Assembly (NCBI GenBank): GCA_016647705.1
Contig: CM028336.1
Span: 11,540,880-11,604,879, forward strand
Direction of reading: 5' to 3'
Origin: Eucommia ulmoides
Taxonomy: Eukaryota > Streptophyta > Magnoliopsida > Garryales > Eucommiaceae
Length of the DNA: 64,000 bases
The notes beneath the pieces are model-generated. The model worked only from the letters and a program-made list of their open reading frames with translations. It searched no databases and was not told the DNA's origin. Positions 10,811 through 22,199 of the stretch are shown piece by piece. The translations under genes were made by a program, and so were the position numbers. Every line of letters starts with the position of its first letter. Positions within the stretch are counted from its first letter, which is position 1.

Positions 10811-11947
10811 CTAGACAGTGTTAAGACCAGCACTACCCATACTACTCGCAGGAGGTACAGATGTAGAAGCAAATTTTGGACAATTTGTAGATTTATGACC
10901 CTGCTGATGACAATGAAAACATATCGGTACTCCCACAGGACAGGCTCTAGTGAAGTAATCCAGTGTCCCACACTGATAGCATCTACCTCTCCCAGCTCGA
11001 CTAGACGACTGATTCCTTCCCTGCCTCTGCGGACCAACACTTGATTCTGATACACTCTGATGTTGCCCGTAGCATGATTGCTGGGGGACCACAACTCCTA
11101 ACGGATTGGCCAAACAATGGGGCTCGAGCAACTAGCGGTCGAGGTACCGCCCCTAGAAATCTGCTAGGCGACTCAAATCTGCTTGTTTGTGCTGCTCACG
11201 ACTTCCGGTGGCTTCCTGAACATCTCTTTCTACTAGTTTTGCCGTATTCACCAACTCTGCATAATTCTTAATCTGCCTGCTATTCAAACTGGAATGAATT
11301 TCTAAATTGAGCATTTTTTGGAAACGTTTGCATTTCATCTCTTCCGTTTTCACCAAATCCAGGGTAAAATGACATAAAGCATCAAATTTGACTTCGTATT
11401 GTTGAACAGTCAGCTTCCCCTGTTTCAAAACTATAAATTCCTCCTCCATCTGGAATCGATAAGACTCGGGAAAATATTTCTCGTTGAACGCGGCAGCGAA
11501 ACGATCCCACGTAATCTTGTCACTAGAACCAGTAATCAGTCTCTTCATTTCCTCCCACCAATGCTTGGCTTCCTCCCTCTACTGAAAAGTGGCAAGGGGA
11601 ACCCGACTATCATCAACAATCCCCATCGCCTTGAATACGTGACCCACACCTCTAATCCAATTCTTAGCATCAGCTAGACCCACCGTTCCGGTGAAAACCG
11701 GACGGTCCAACTCCTTGAATCTCTTCAATCGTATCGCCTGAGATGTGGCAGTATCACTTTGGGCCTTTTGACTTTCCATAATCCTCGCTTGCTGCTCCGT
11801 TAGCTGGGCAACGGCCTACAAAATTCTTTCAGCCGCATTTAAGCTCCCTTGTAGCCTATCACCCTGTTCCCGGGGTTCCACTTGCCTCGGGGGTTCCACC
11901 TGCATCTGGGGTCCCACATTCCCAGAGCTTTCATTCCCACGCTCCAT
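10811..11947 (-). pseudogene. Element A gag with two zinc knuckles
   Basis: The minus-strand start is ATG at 11,947, 218 bases after the primer site. In-frame TAG codons occur at 11,816-11,818 and 11,579-11,581. The central gag domain is at 11,153-11,548 (ITWDRFAAAFNEKYFPESYR, FIVLKQGKLTVQQYE). A frameshift leads to the nucleic-acid-binding end at 10,811-11,131. Of its two C-X2-C-X4-H-X4-C knuckles, the first (CYQCGTLDYFTRAC) has Tyr in place of His and the second (CFHCHQQGHKSTNC) is intact. Gag would form the particle and bind RNA. Confidence 0.85.
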
Positions 11948-12164
11948 ACCTATTATCTGCAATAAAATTCAACTCAACAACCAACTAGGCCAACTAGAAA
12001 AATAACATTAAATAATTGACTTAAATGACTACCATGCGAGTGTCGAAATTACCCACCGACACCCTATCTCAAAGTCCCCTACTGACTAGAGGATTAACAC
12101 GTCTTCCTGTCTCATGGTCCTCTACTGACACAACAACTGGCAAGTCTGTAAAACCTATAACCTA

Positions 12165-12177
12165 GGCTCTGATACCA
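12165..12177 (-). other. Element A primer-binding site (initiator-Met type)
   Basis: On the minus strand TGGTATCAGAGCC lies five bases inside the 5' LTR end. TGGTATCAGAGC is the classic sequence complementary to plant initiator methionine tRNA used by many plant LTR retrotransposons. Confidence 0.9.
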
Positions 12178-12182
12178 TAAAT

Positions 12183-14561
12183 TGTAACACCCCACCCCGG
12201 ACACTCGTCACCCTGGGGCCGGAATGACGTTAACATGACATCACCTGGACGTCCAACCAACTAGAAAAACCGACAATATGCATACATAAATATACAACCA
12301 CATATACAAGCCATATACATCCTCTCATATGGGGACACACCCATCCCCGAAATATAATAACAACAAAAATATAATAACCGTGAACCTCTCACATGTTCGA
12401 CTCACATAACTCGTCCCAAAAACTCCCCCACGACATCATCGCAGGACTCTACCTAGTGCTAGTAGGGGACCGACTCCTAGCGGTTGTACCTGAAACCAAA
12501 AATTTTTATCGGTGTACTGTCTTCATAATAAAAACATTTTGTATGGATCAAATATAAAACATATAATTACCACATATCGAACAATAGTATAAAATCACAT
12601 ACTATAAGGAAAACTCATTTTTCTTGTCACCACAGAAATAGCACATGTATTTATAATATCACAACCAAGCAGTGAAAATCAACCAGAATATTACATCTAA
12701 CCAAATGGTGTAACGCAACCATAGCAATAGATACATCAACACAAATGAATACACCAATCCAGTATAAAATAATGTATACATTTGTAAATTTATTCAACTG
12801 ATTTACCGTGTACGACAAAACACCACACCACCCTCCGACTAGCCATAGGATCGTTTTAACCTCACGATCAGGAGTTGCAACGGTACCGTACCACCCGTAG
12901 GATTTGCCTTCCTAATGGGTCACAACACTCTACTGGACTATGCCAAGCAGATAATCACCACTCTACTAGACTAAGCCAAGTAGATAATCACCACTCTGCT
13001 GAACTATGTCAAGCAAATAATCACCACTCTGCTGGACTATGCCAAGCAGATAATCATCATTCTACTGGACTATGCCAAGAAGATAATCCACATCCCTTTC
13101 AGGAATAAATATTATGGCGTAGTCAGATTAAACACCAAATTCCACCTCAAACGACTTGGTCCACAATCAATTTCTACCCCTTTAGAAACCAACGTAAATC
13201 CGCAATTTCACATACACCCAAAACCGTTTGATCCATATAAGTTACAAATTCGTCCAGTTTTAAAATAAACACATTTTTCCATAATATATATATGAAAATC
13301 GGTTTTGTAATTTACTAGAACATAGTACACTCACCTAGCTATCCGCTCCGAACAACTTTTACTGACTACCCTCTACCGATACTCCGGTGCCTGCGAACCT
13401 AATAGTGACAGGCCTAAATTAATATTTTATGTAAAATAAACTAATTATGTAATGCAAGCCCTAAGTTCCATAATTTTTCATCCCCACATTTTATTATGAG
13501 AAATTATTATTTGGTTAATCTCGCTCCGCTACAAATTACTGTACCCAATTAGAAATATGATCGATCTCAAATTTATTATTGCAGTTACGATATTTTAATG
13601 CTAGTGATTAAGTTTAACAAAATTAGAAATCGATCGAAACGTTTTCCTTTTTCCGAATCAACGACGTTCTAAGGTTTTTTTGTTTATGGTTCACCATCGA
13701 GGCGAAAGTCCCATCGCCGCGGCGAACTGCTTCTCCTTCTTCTTTGTTTTGTTACTGTCTCGCCACCACCTAGGCCGTTGTCTCACCGCCTAGGAGAACG
13801 TACTCCTTCTCCTTTCTGCTTTGCTTTCTGATGCTTTACCACCTAGGCAAAGATGTAATCGCTGAGGCGAACAATCGTTTTCTTCCTGCCAGCTTCTGGT
13901 TCAGTTTTCTCTCTCTCTCTCTATTTTTCCTACTTCGATTTTGAGTTCCACCACTCAACCTCCTCACCTCCGACGTTCACCACCACCCATGCTTGCCCCC
14001 ATACATGACGACACACACACATCCCATTCTGATACACACACTCCCCATTCCGACACACACACATTGTGCCGGCGACACACATATCCTACATGCACGGCAG
14101 TAACTCAATTATTGGTCACACATATACACATGCACAACAATCATGCCTACCCACACTCCGATCACCCACACACATACAAGAAACACACACAGCAGCAGTA
14201 ACGGCAACACACACACATACACATACTGTTGGCACGAAACAGAAAAACAGAACACACTCACACACATACCTAGCCAAGGCCTAAACAAAACCTTTACACA
14301 CGAAATGACACACTGAACGGAGACCACACTGCTCGCCAGAGAACTTATCACCACCGGCGATCACGAAAACCAACGGCCCTCTCCGATCCTCTCTCTCTCT
14401 CTCTAGATTTTTCTGATTTCCAGATTTGCTCTTGGATTTTTCTTTTATCATTACAACAAGCAAGAGGGTATTTATACGCATGAATTTAGTGGTAAGGTTT
14501 GATCTCAAAATGCCATGTCGCTTGCTCTCTCTTTCCTCCTGTCACCGGCTGATCATCCGAT

Positions 14562-14593
<32 letters not shown>

Positions 14594-14885
14594 AAATAAA
14601 ATTTTAATTAATTACTCTTTTCTTCCCCTAACTTCTTAAAATCTTTTTCTTAGTCAAAATTTCCCATTTAACATTTTCTTAAATTGTAATTTGATTCCTA
14701 ACAATTAAATTTTTTATAAATTGAATGAAAATTTGAATCCCAAGTTTGAATAATATTTCTAAATTTTCAATTTGACCCCTAAACTTTTAATTTGAATTTT
14801 AATTGATCCAATTTCACCCCGAATTTTCTCAGTTACTCTAAAATGCAACTAAAATAATGTAAGTGCTACGATTTGAGGTCTTACA
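12183..14885 (-). repeat. Element A 5' LTR (2.7 kb)
   Basis: On the plus strand it runs TGTAACACCCC to GGTCTTACA and is followed by TTACC. It contains five 33-bp tandem repeats (12,926-13,090), palindrome-like GCCTAGG motifs (13,690-13,870), CT and CA microsatellites and an AT-rich U3. The inner piece of the left LTR matches its right end, and the solo LTR at 28,310-30,239 has the same termini. Confidence 0.88.
12926..13090. repeat. Five tandem 33-bp repeats in element A LTR
   Basis: The unit starts CACTCTACTGGACTATGCCA and ends in AGCAGATAATCAC. Five head-to-tail copies differ at a few positions each. Because 33 is a multiple of three, the tract reads as an 11-residue protein repeat, which I regard as incidental. 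Confidence 0.9.
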
Positions 14886-16410
14886 TTACCTATAGGTCCT
14901 CATACTTGATCGGTGCATTGTAGTCAAAAGTTAATAGCTATCAATCCCTGGGCCAACACTATCGACCTATGAAGATGGTCTAGTTACACCCTTGATGCAG
15001 TGCACTGGGATGGGTTTCTTTGTGGAGTTTACCCTTGATGCTAAGCGTCGGGATACCGTTTTACTTTAATAAAAATCTTGGGGTGGCACATCTTCATCCG
15101 AGATGGGACAGAGGGCTGATCATCCTGACATACAACTATTTTGAAAATTTGTGGAGAGGGCTGCTTATCCCAATCTGAGATGGGATGAGGGTTGCACTTC
15201 ACTGCCACCAACAAGATTTGGAGAATGGGGCAGTGGTAGAACAAAACATGTCTTCCATTCATAAGTTGGTTCATTACAAGCTTTGAAAAGGGAAAAACTT
15301 TACAAGTCCATCGGACCTTCCTTTTTGGGGTAGTATGTTTTAAATGTTTTGTATTCCAAGGATGTCTTAAGGGGACACCTTTTTTTGTTTCCAATTCATA
15401 GGTGCCAGGACGAGCAATTTAGGTAACGCAATATGGCCCTTCCCAAGATGGGGCAATTTTGCCAAGCGGTCATATCCTTGGTAGCTAGGGTAACTTTTCA
15501 GAGAACGAGGTCTCCAACGTCAAATGACCTAGGATGGACCCTTCTATTGTAGTATCTGGCCGCCATTTGTTGATAAGCTACTTGTCAAACACGGGCACGT
15601 TCCATTATCTATTCAAGAAGATCAAGGTTAAGGGCCAAAGAGGCGTCGTTTTTATCCGAGTTAAAGATTATTGTTGTTCAGGAAAAGGGTAAGTCAAGTT
15701 TGGTAGAAATTACCGCCTTTGACCCAAAAGTCATTGTGAAAAGAGTTTTTCCTGTGGGAGTCCTTACTATAGTGTGGTAAACCCAGAGAACAGGGCATAC
15801 GTCTTCCACCCATCTACCCTTTGATTTATCAAGTCTGGTCTTAAGTCAATGGAGAATTGTGTTGTTGGTAACTTCTACTTGTCCGTTGGCCTAAGAATGC
15901 CCTGGTGACATGAAGTGGGTTTGAATCCCCAGCCTGGTGTAGAATTTTACAAAAAGGTCATTGTTGAATTGCTTCCCGTTGTTGGAGACGATGGCCCTGG
16001 GTATTCCAAAGCGACATAGAAGTATCCATGGTGAATGAGCTTGTGAACTATAGACCTTCCTTTTGTGTGGTTGCCACACATCCCTTCGTGGATTTTTTTC
16101 ATCACGTAGTTAGATTCTTCTGGTCTTAGGCAACGGGAGTATGGGCCTGAGAAGGATCTCCCAATATAGAACCCCATCAATGATGGTATACCAAGATACT
16201 CTGTATCGTAGCTGCCTGGCCTCTGCTCAGGTTGAAGGGAGTGCCCGTTCAGGAGGTATTCTCTTATTGGATCCATCCAAGTCGGTGTATCGAAGAGAGC
16301 GTATATGGTGTTCACTTGGTTAGAAATCGTTGTGCTTGGCTCCTCCAAATATTCTATGGGAACACTTCTTTTCAAGGTAAATTCCACTACGAAGGCCAAG
16401 TTGGCCAAAG
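14886..16410 (-). pseudogene. Element B integrase and RNase H tail, internally deleted
   Basis: The minus strand carries the H2C2-type stretch KIHEGMCGNHTKGRSIVHKL (about 16,030-16,110). A late integrase-core segment follows almost directly (FGIPRAIVSNNGKQFNNDLF, 15,891-16,020). The usual intervening core with the first catalytic Asp is missing, so an internal deletion is likely. Remaining sequence down to 14,891 carries the decayed C-terminal region. The right part (16,150-16,408) is the RNase H to integrase linker. Confidence 0.7.
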
Positions 16411-17300
16411 CGTCGGTATGTCGATTCTCTTCTCAGGGGACTTGGCGTACTTGGATTTTTTCAAAATTTTCCATAAGTGCCTTTGCCCTCCTGAGGTAGT
16501 CGGTCATACTTGGATTCTTAGCTGCGTATTCACCGTTGACTTTATTTACGATGAGTTGTTAATCACAGAAGACTTGTAGGTTTTTGGTGTTGAATTCTCT
16601 TGCTAACCTAAGTCCAGTAAGAAGGGCTTCATACTCTGCTTTATTGTTGGTAGCTCAGAATCCTAATCAGAGTGCATATTCAATCTTTTCCCGATCTGGG
16701 GCTACTAGGACCATTTCGGCCCCATATTCCCCTACATTGGAGGAACCATCTATAAACAACTTCTATTTGTTTGGACCAAGATTTCCATTTGTTCCAGGAT
16801 GGGAAGGTGCCCTTTCCAGGACCAGCACCTCTGCTCGGCCAAGGTGGGCCTCTAGCCAGGCAGGGTCATGATCCTCTGGGATGGGCCCTTCTGGGAAAGT
16901 CATTTCAGTGATAAAGTTAGCCAGGACCTACCCTTTGATGGCTATCCTAGGTCGATATTCAATGTGGAATTGGTCAAGCTCAAGGCTATACTTCATGAGC
17001 CGGACAGAAACATTGGGTGAGTGAAGAACTTGCCGCAAGAGTTGATCAGTAAGTACAAGAAATAAGAAGGGTATAGGCCAACTTCTAAAACCATTGATAT
17101 CTTATTTTGGCATCAGTTAACACCTAACTCGTGTAGTATACAGGCATTTGAATCCCTTCCTCTTCTCAGACTAGTGTCGCCCTGACTGCAGTGTTAAAGC
17201 GGCAATGTACATGAATAATTCTTCTTTGTCCTTGGGCTTACTCAGCAGCAGTACTGAGGAGAAGTATATTTTAAGCTCCTAGAAGGCAGTCTCACATTCC
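16411..17300 (-). pseudogene. Element B RNase H region, decayed
   Basis: Short minus-strand segments resemble the Tat RNase H domain and the corresponding parts of element C (26,500-27,440), but many stops intervene. No intact catalytic set can be listed. Confidence 0.5.
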
Positions 17301-17549
17301 GCTATCCACTCAAATGCTTTATTGCCCCATAAAACTTTGAAGAAAGAAAGGCACTTTTCGGAAGATTGTGCAATAAAATGGTTCAAGGCGGCTAGCCTTC
17401 CTGTGAGCATTTGAATTTTCTTCTTTGTTTGTGGGGAAGCCATTCCGAGAATGAACTAATTTGATCTGGGTTGGCATTAATACCTCTCTGGGACACCATG
17501 TAGCCTACAAACTTCCTCACTGAAACCCCGAAGATACACTTGATGGGGT

Positions 17550-18230
17550 TCAACTACATGCGTTGAGTTCGGAGCTTGTTAAAGCAATTTTGGAGATGGC
17601 CAATATGGTCACATGCTTTGGTGCTCTTACGATCATATCATCAATGTAAGCTTCTATTGTCGAATCAATCTTCTTCTTGAACATCTTGTTGATGAGCCTT
17701 TGGTAGGTAGCCCTAGTGTTGCGAAGACCGAAAGGCATTTACCTTGTAACAGTAGGTGCCTCTGTTCGTAATGAACGAGGTATTTACCTTGTCGGGAGAA
17801 AACATAAAATTTGGTTGTATCTGGCATAAGCGTCTAGAAAACTTAAGAGTTCGTGTCACGCCATAACATCAATGACCAAGTCTATTTTCGGCAAAGAAAA
17901 GAAATCTTTGGGCCACGCCTTATTAAGGTCCTTGAAGTCCATGCAAATGCGCCCTTTATTTCTGACTTTAAGTATAAGGACGATATTGGAGAGCCAGTCG
18001 GGAAATTCCACCTCTTCTACCACAACAAATTTCACTCACTTATCAATTTCTTATTCAATGAGTGTTTGGCGCTCCGGGTGGAATTTCTTTCTTTTTTGCC
18101 TCACTGAGGGATGGTGAGGGTTAGCATGGAGATGGTGCATGGAAACGCTCAGGTTAATCCCGGGAAGCTCATTGTGGGACCAAGCGAACACATCATAATT
18201 CTTTCTAAAAAGATCAGTTAATTCTTCTCG
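17550..18230 (-). pseudogene. Element B reverse transcriptase
   Basis: The minus strand reads LDAYARYNQI (first catalytic Asp), then MPFGLRNTRATYQRLINKMF and AYIDDMIV, the catalytic pair in YIDD form. Motif order and spacing match Ty3/gypsy reverse transcriptase. Stops and frameshifts separate the motifs. Confidence 0.8.
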
Positions 18231-18481
18231 CTATGCCGGGCTGAGTTTGGCACCAATTTGGACAATTCTTCCTTCAATGGTAGGATGAATAGGTACTTCT
18301 ACCAAGTCTTCATGAGGACGTGGATGGGGTTCCTTATCTCGGGGGTCGTCGATAAGCATGGTTCTGGGATCAGACAAGGCCATAAGTTTGACTGCGTTGT
18401 TCTCGGTCCTTGCCATTAATTGCTATTTCTTCTTCTCGAGTGCCCTTCTAGCACAAGACCTAGCTGATTCTTGATCTCCCC

Positions 18482-18850
18482 TCATCTTCCCCGCCTTTCT
18501 TTTTGTAGGAAAATCATTGATTGATGGTAGAGAAAGGATACGACTTTTAACGCCGCCAAGGTGGGTTGCCCAATTATTGCATTGTAAGGAGAAAGTCGAT
18601 TCACGATGAGGAAGTTGACCAAGACTGTGTCCGAGATGGGTACCACGCTAACTGTAAAGGGAAGAGAGCCCCCCCCCCCCCCCCCTCCCAAAAAAAAAAA
18701 AAAAAGAATTTACCACTTCCTCACCAAACCCGACAAGGGGAAAAGTAGTAGGTCTCACGGAACTTGAACTTACATTCATTTGGTCGAAAGCATATTTGAA
18801 AATGATATCTGTAGAACTCCCACCATCGATCAAAATTCACCCAACTTTAT
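18482..18850 (-). pseudogene. Element B protease, interrupted by a homopolymer tract
   Basis: The active-site segment reads MIDGGSSTDIIFKYAFDQM (D-G-G-S), and the downstream part has FLIVNRLSPYNAIIGQPTLA. Between them the plus strand has a C run followed by an A run at about 18,668-18,705, which reads as a poly-Gly/poly-Phe insertion and probably reflects slippage. Confidence 0.72.
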
Positions 18851-19086
18851 AGTGATTGAACCCGTAGGAGATCAGCTTCACTAAAAGAGATGACGTTGTG
18901 TGAGGCAGCATCAATCGTGCTCACCTCGTACACGTCCTCGTCGGATTTTCTCTTTGCTTTACCTTAGTGCCTTTTCCGGGAAGAGGTAGTCTCTCTCCCG
19001 AGGCTGAATCCACCATCTATCATATTGATTTCACCATCGATACGCATTTCATCGTCAATTTCTTCAGTTTCTCTTGTCGGTGGAGG

Positions 19087-20903
19087 TCAGCCACAATTTT
19101 CCCTTCTCGGCCAATCCCTGCGCTCATCGCGGCGACTACTCTCTCCGATTCTGGAGCTTGCATTCTCTTTATGGACATAATAACCAAGGTGCCCCCTTTT
19201 TATGAGGGCCTCGATTTCTTCACAGAGCTGAAAGCATTCATCTGTTGAGTGTCCACAGTCACGGTGGAACTTACAATATTTGAAAATAGCTTTTCCTATG
19301 GGTCTTCTTTTAGAAGGAGGAGCCGGCGAGAAAAATCCTCTCCCTGAATTTTTAGCAAAAACTGTTGCTATGGATGCAGTGAGGGACGTCAACCTTGGGC
19401 GATTCCCTCGGGGTGGACGATGTCTCCGATCCCCCAGAAGATGCCCTAACCGCCCTTCCACCTACAACCTCTGCGATCCCTGCGTCCTGATAGAGGCCCT
19501 TCTTATGGTCGGCCCTTTCACTTCTGATTCCCTTCTCGTTCCCATTTCATAGCGTCCCTGAGGTCGGCTTCATAGAAGCCTGTACCCCGAGCAAGAGCAG
19601 TAGCTAGATTTGGCGCAGAATATGAGCATAAATCATATGACAGTCTCCAGTGCCTTAGTTTATCAATAAAGGCGTTCAAAGACACAGTGTCTAGAATATT
19701 ACCACAACTCGAACTTTCCCTATAAAATCGTGCAACGAAATCACCCAAAGTTTCGGTGATTTCCTATTGAAGGGTGAGAATGTGAGTTGTTGTTTTGGGT
19801 ATTTTCTAGGAATAGTTAAATCGGGCTAAAAAAAAGTTTTTCCAGTTAAGGAAACATTGAGATTGAAGCTGGAGGCAACTCTCAAAACCAGGTGCTTGGC
19901 ATTCCAGTGAGAGTGAGAGGAAATGACTTGCACCTTACCATCATGGATGCCATATGCATATCCATTAATGCAATGAAAATGGATAGATGATCACTGGGGT
20001 CATTAATCCCGTCATAGGGGGTTATTTGTGGACTGGAAAACCTATAGGGGACCATCTCAAACACTATATCATCAATGAAAGGGGACCTTATACCTGAAGG
20101 GAGTCCAACAGCCCCCTAAGGCCCTGTATTTGCACAAGCGCTGCCTCTATCTCAACGATGCACCTTTTTAACGTTGCTTCTTCCCTGGGAGGCACTGCCA
20201 CGTGACTTGCAACCACTCTTGATCTTTGTCTTTCGATGGGAGGGGAGTGTGAGTCAACCTCCCGAGCATGGCGAACTCTCCGATCAGCACGGGTGATGTT
20301 ACTGTAAGTTCTCCCCGTCTAGCATTCACGGTAATTATGGAAATCCTCTATCTGGTAAGCCCGTAAGAGCAAAAATACAGAATTAGAAACAATTGTTGGA
20401 GCCAGAATTCATTCTCTAATTGGTCAATCGCACGGACGAGGTTGTTCGCTTGACACGTGCCCTTCAGAATGGATGACACGGTCTGATTCCTAGTGAGAAT
20501 CCTCACTCCCTGCATACTGGAGAACCGGTCTCCCTTGGTCTAGATCCGGTGGCAGGTGGTATTTCTCTCCCTCTGTGTTATGGAGAACCTGTCCCCGTTG
20601 ATTCAGCGATGGTGACAGACGAGAGAGGATGGTGTCGAGGTATTAAAACTGAAACAACTAACGTTCCAAGTTATCAAGTCACACCGCATTTGCAGCCATG
20701 GGAGGTGGTCTAGCATGGGGTTTGACAGGTAGAGCTGACGGGCCTGCTTGGTTGATAGGAAGTGCATGTTCTTCCTCATCTGGGATGGGGACAATAGTCC
20801 TCGCATCTGGCCTTGGGTTTATTGACATTTTGCCAGTCGGGTTGGTATCAACTGTGTTGTTAGGGTCTCTTGGCCTCAAAGACTGACAAAACCTTGCATT
20901 CAT
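19087..20903 (-). pseudogene. Element B gag
   Basis: Starts after the primer region. The N-terminal part (20,679-20,903) is Pro-rich. The core has a YDGINDPSDHLSIF stretch (19,882-20,064) and FVARFYRESSS (19,518-19,748). The C-terminal nucleic-acid-binding segment (19,087-19,461) has YCKFHRDCGHSTDECFQL and EEIEALIKRGHL, a Tat-type Cys/His knuckle. Segments lie in different frames. Confidence 0.78.
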
Positions 20904-20961
20904 CTAACTTCTAACCAAGATGAGAATAGATGATGATTGGAATGAGGCTTTTAGTAGCGTT

Positions 20962-20981
20962 TCCCACAAACGACACCCAAT
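20962..20981 (-). other. Element B primer-binding region
   Basis: On the minus strand ATTGGGTGTCGTTTGTGGGA follows the LTR end ATCAACA. Its placement and the GTCGTTTGTGGG pattern resemble primer sites of plant Tat elements. I cannot assign the tRNA with certainty. Confidence 0.55.
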
Positions 20982-22172
20982 TGTTGATGTCGAATTTTGG
21001 TCGACACCAGCGGTATGGTCCGATCAGCCCTAGATGGGGTTGAAGAGACCTAGAATGGAAATATTTAATCCGTGTAGCTTCTAATCTGTGGAGAGGTCCT
21101 TGGTCGAGAAGGGGAGGGCCTCCATTAAAAAGAACCCAAAAACCTTCTGGGCCGAGAAGATGATGACTAAAATACCTTGTGATCCTTGGAGAGATGAACC
21201 AGCGCTTGAAACTGAGTAATTCTGGGAAAAAGGATCACCCAGAAACCTACACAAAGGACTTGCTAGGATGGTCTTAGCGTGTCTCCTCCGGAGTGAGAAT
21301 TAGCGTACGGGGATAAGAGTTTATAGAGTAATTGCCGAGAAGAGTGAGTAAAGTTCATATGCCTTTGGGTAATTGTATGCCCTCATTTTTATAGGCAAAG
21401 TAGATATTAGCTTAAAGTCTTAAGCATGGGTTAATGTCTCCTCAAAATCACATCATGGTGTCAACTTGGCATGCAGCCAATAGAAATACGCCATGGGGCT
21501 CTTGTTTTGGCCATGTTTAGAAGATATTTGGAGATATTTTGGTTGGGGAAGAGAGTCATAATGATGTTTGTGGATATTTTTGGATATTTAGGAGATATTT
21601 TGAGATATTTTAGGAGATAAGAAACTCAACCAATCTTATAAACTGAGAAACATACAACCCTGCTGCGGTCGAGATGAGAAGCTTGACTCTTGCCCTTCTC
21701 GGATGGCCGGAGACGGGAAAGGAGAGGGTATGAAGCTTCTCTACGCTGCCCTTCTTGGATAATTGGAGACGAGGAATGAGCCTTTTCCTGAAGAGCTATT
21801 TGAAGTTGATTTACAAGGAGAGTACTGCTGCGACGGGGAACATTGAGATGGGAAAATGTTTTCCATTCCGGTGATGGCTTGTTGGCCTATCCTGGAAAGT
21901 GCTAAGACCTTTGGGATTAATGGTATGGCTGGAGATGTTCCTCAGCTCGGTAAATTCTCCATACTCAGTCTTTGGTGTCCTTTGAATTTTGTAGGAAGTT
22001 ACAGGCATGTGGCGGTCTTCAATTGGTTGCATTAGAGTGACCATTTTTAGACTCATCAACCTCTAATAGGACAGATGGAAGTTCGAACCAGACAAGAAGG
22101 ATCGCTTGATTCCCGTCCAGCTGAATTAGGGAAAAGTTGGTAAGGAAATCTTAAAAGTGGAGGGCGTCAACA
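20982..22172 (-). repeat. Element B 5' LTR
   Basis: The plus-strand ends are TGTTGATGTCG and GGCGTCAACA, giving a TGTTGA...TCAACA terminal inverted repeat. A minus-strand TATA-like box (TATAAAAATGAGG) is at about 21,383-21,395. The partner LTR is outside the window, so the right edge rests on the inverted repeat alone. Confidence 0.7.
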
Positions 22173-22199
22173 GTTCCTTGAATTCGTATGACTTGTGTT

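Larger units (their letters stand above)
2036..14885 (-). mobile_element. Chromovirus (Tekay/Del-like) LTR retrotransposon A
   Basis: A near-complete minus-strand Ty3/gypsy element. In element order it has a 5' LTR (12,183-14,885), an initiator-Met-type primer site (12,165-12,177), gag with zinc knuckles, protease, reverse transcriptase, RNase H, integrase, a chromodomain-like end, a polypurine tract and a 3' LTR. The 3' LTR survives as two pieces (2,036 to about 2,125 and about 6,494-7,273) flanking an Athila-like fragment. LTRs run TGTAAGACC to GTTACA, and TTACC flanks both ends. Gene order and the chromodomain place it among chromoviruses. The coding regions are interrupted by stops, so it is inactive. 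Confidence 0.88.
1..22172 (-). mobile_element. Tat-lineage Ty3/gypsy retrotransposon B, 3' end beyond window, split by element A
   Basis: Read on the minus strand the order is 5' LTR (20,982-22,172), gag, protease, reverse transcriptase, RNase H, integrase, spacer, then an ORF on the opposite strand (1-1,023). An antisense ORF near the 3' end is known for Tat-lineage plant elements. The 3' LTR should lie left of position 1. Element A interrupts it at 2,036-14,885, with TTACC repeated at 2,031-2,035 and 14,886-14,890. Every gene carries stops and frameshifts, so the copy is dead. Lineage rests on remembered domain patterns and gene order, not on a search. Confidence 0.8.

Noticed and set aside
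12875-13108. 11-residue repeat protein and CRISPR-like spacing of 33-bp units
   Set aside because: Units are contiguous with no unique spacers, and they lie in an LTR of a plant retrotransposon.
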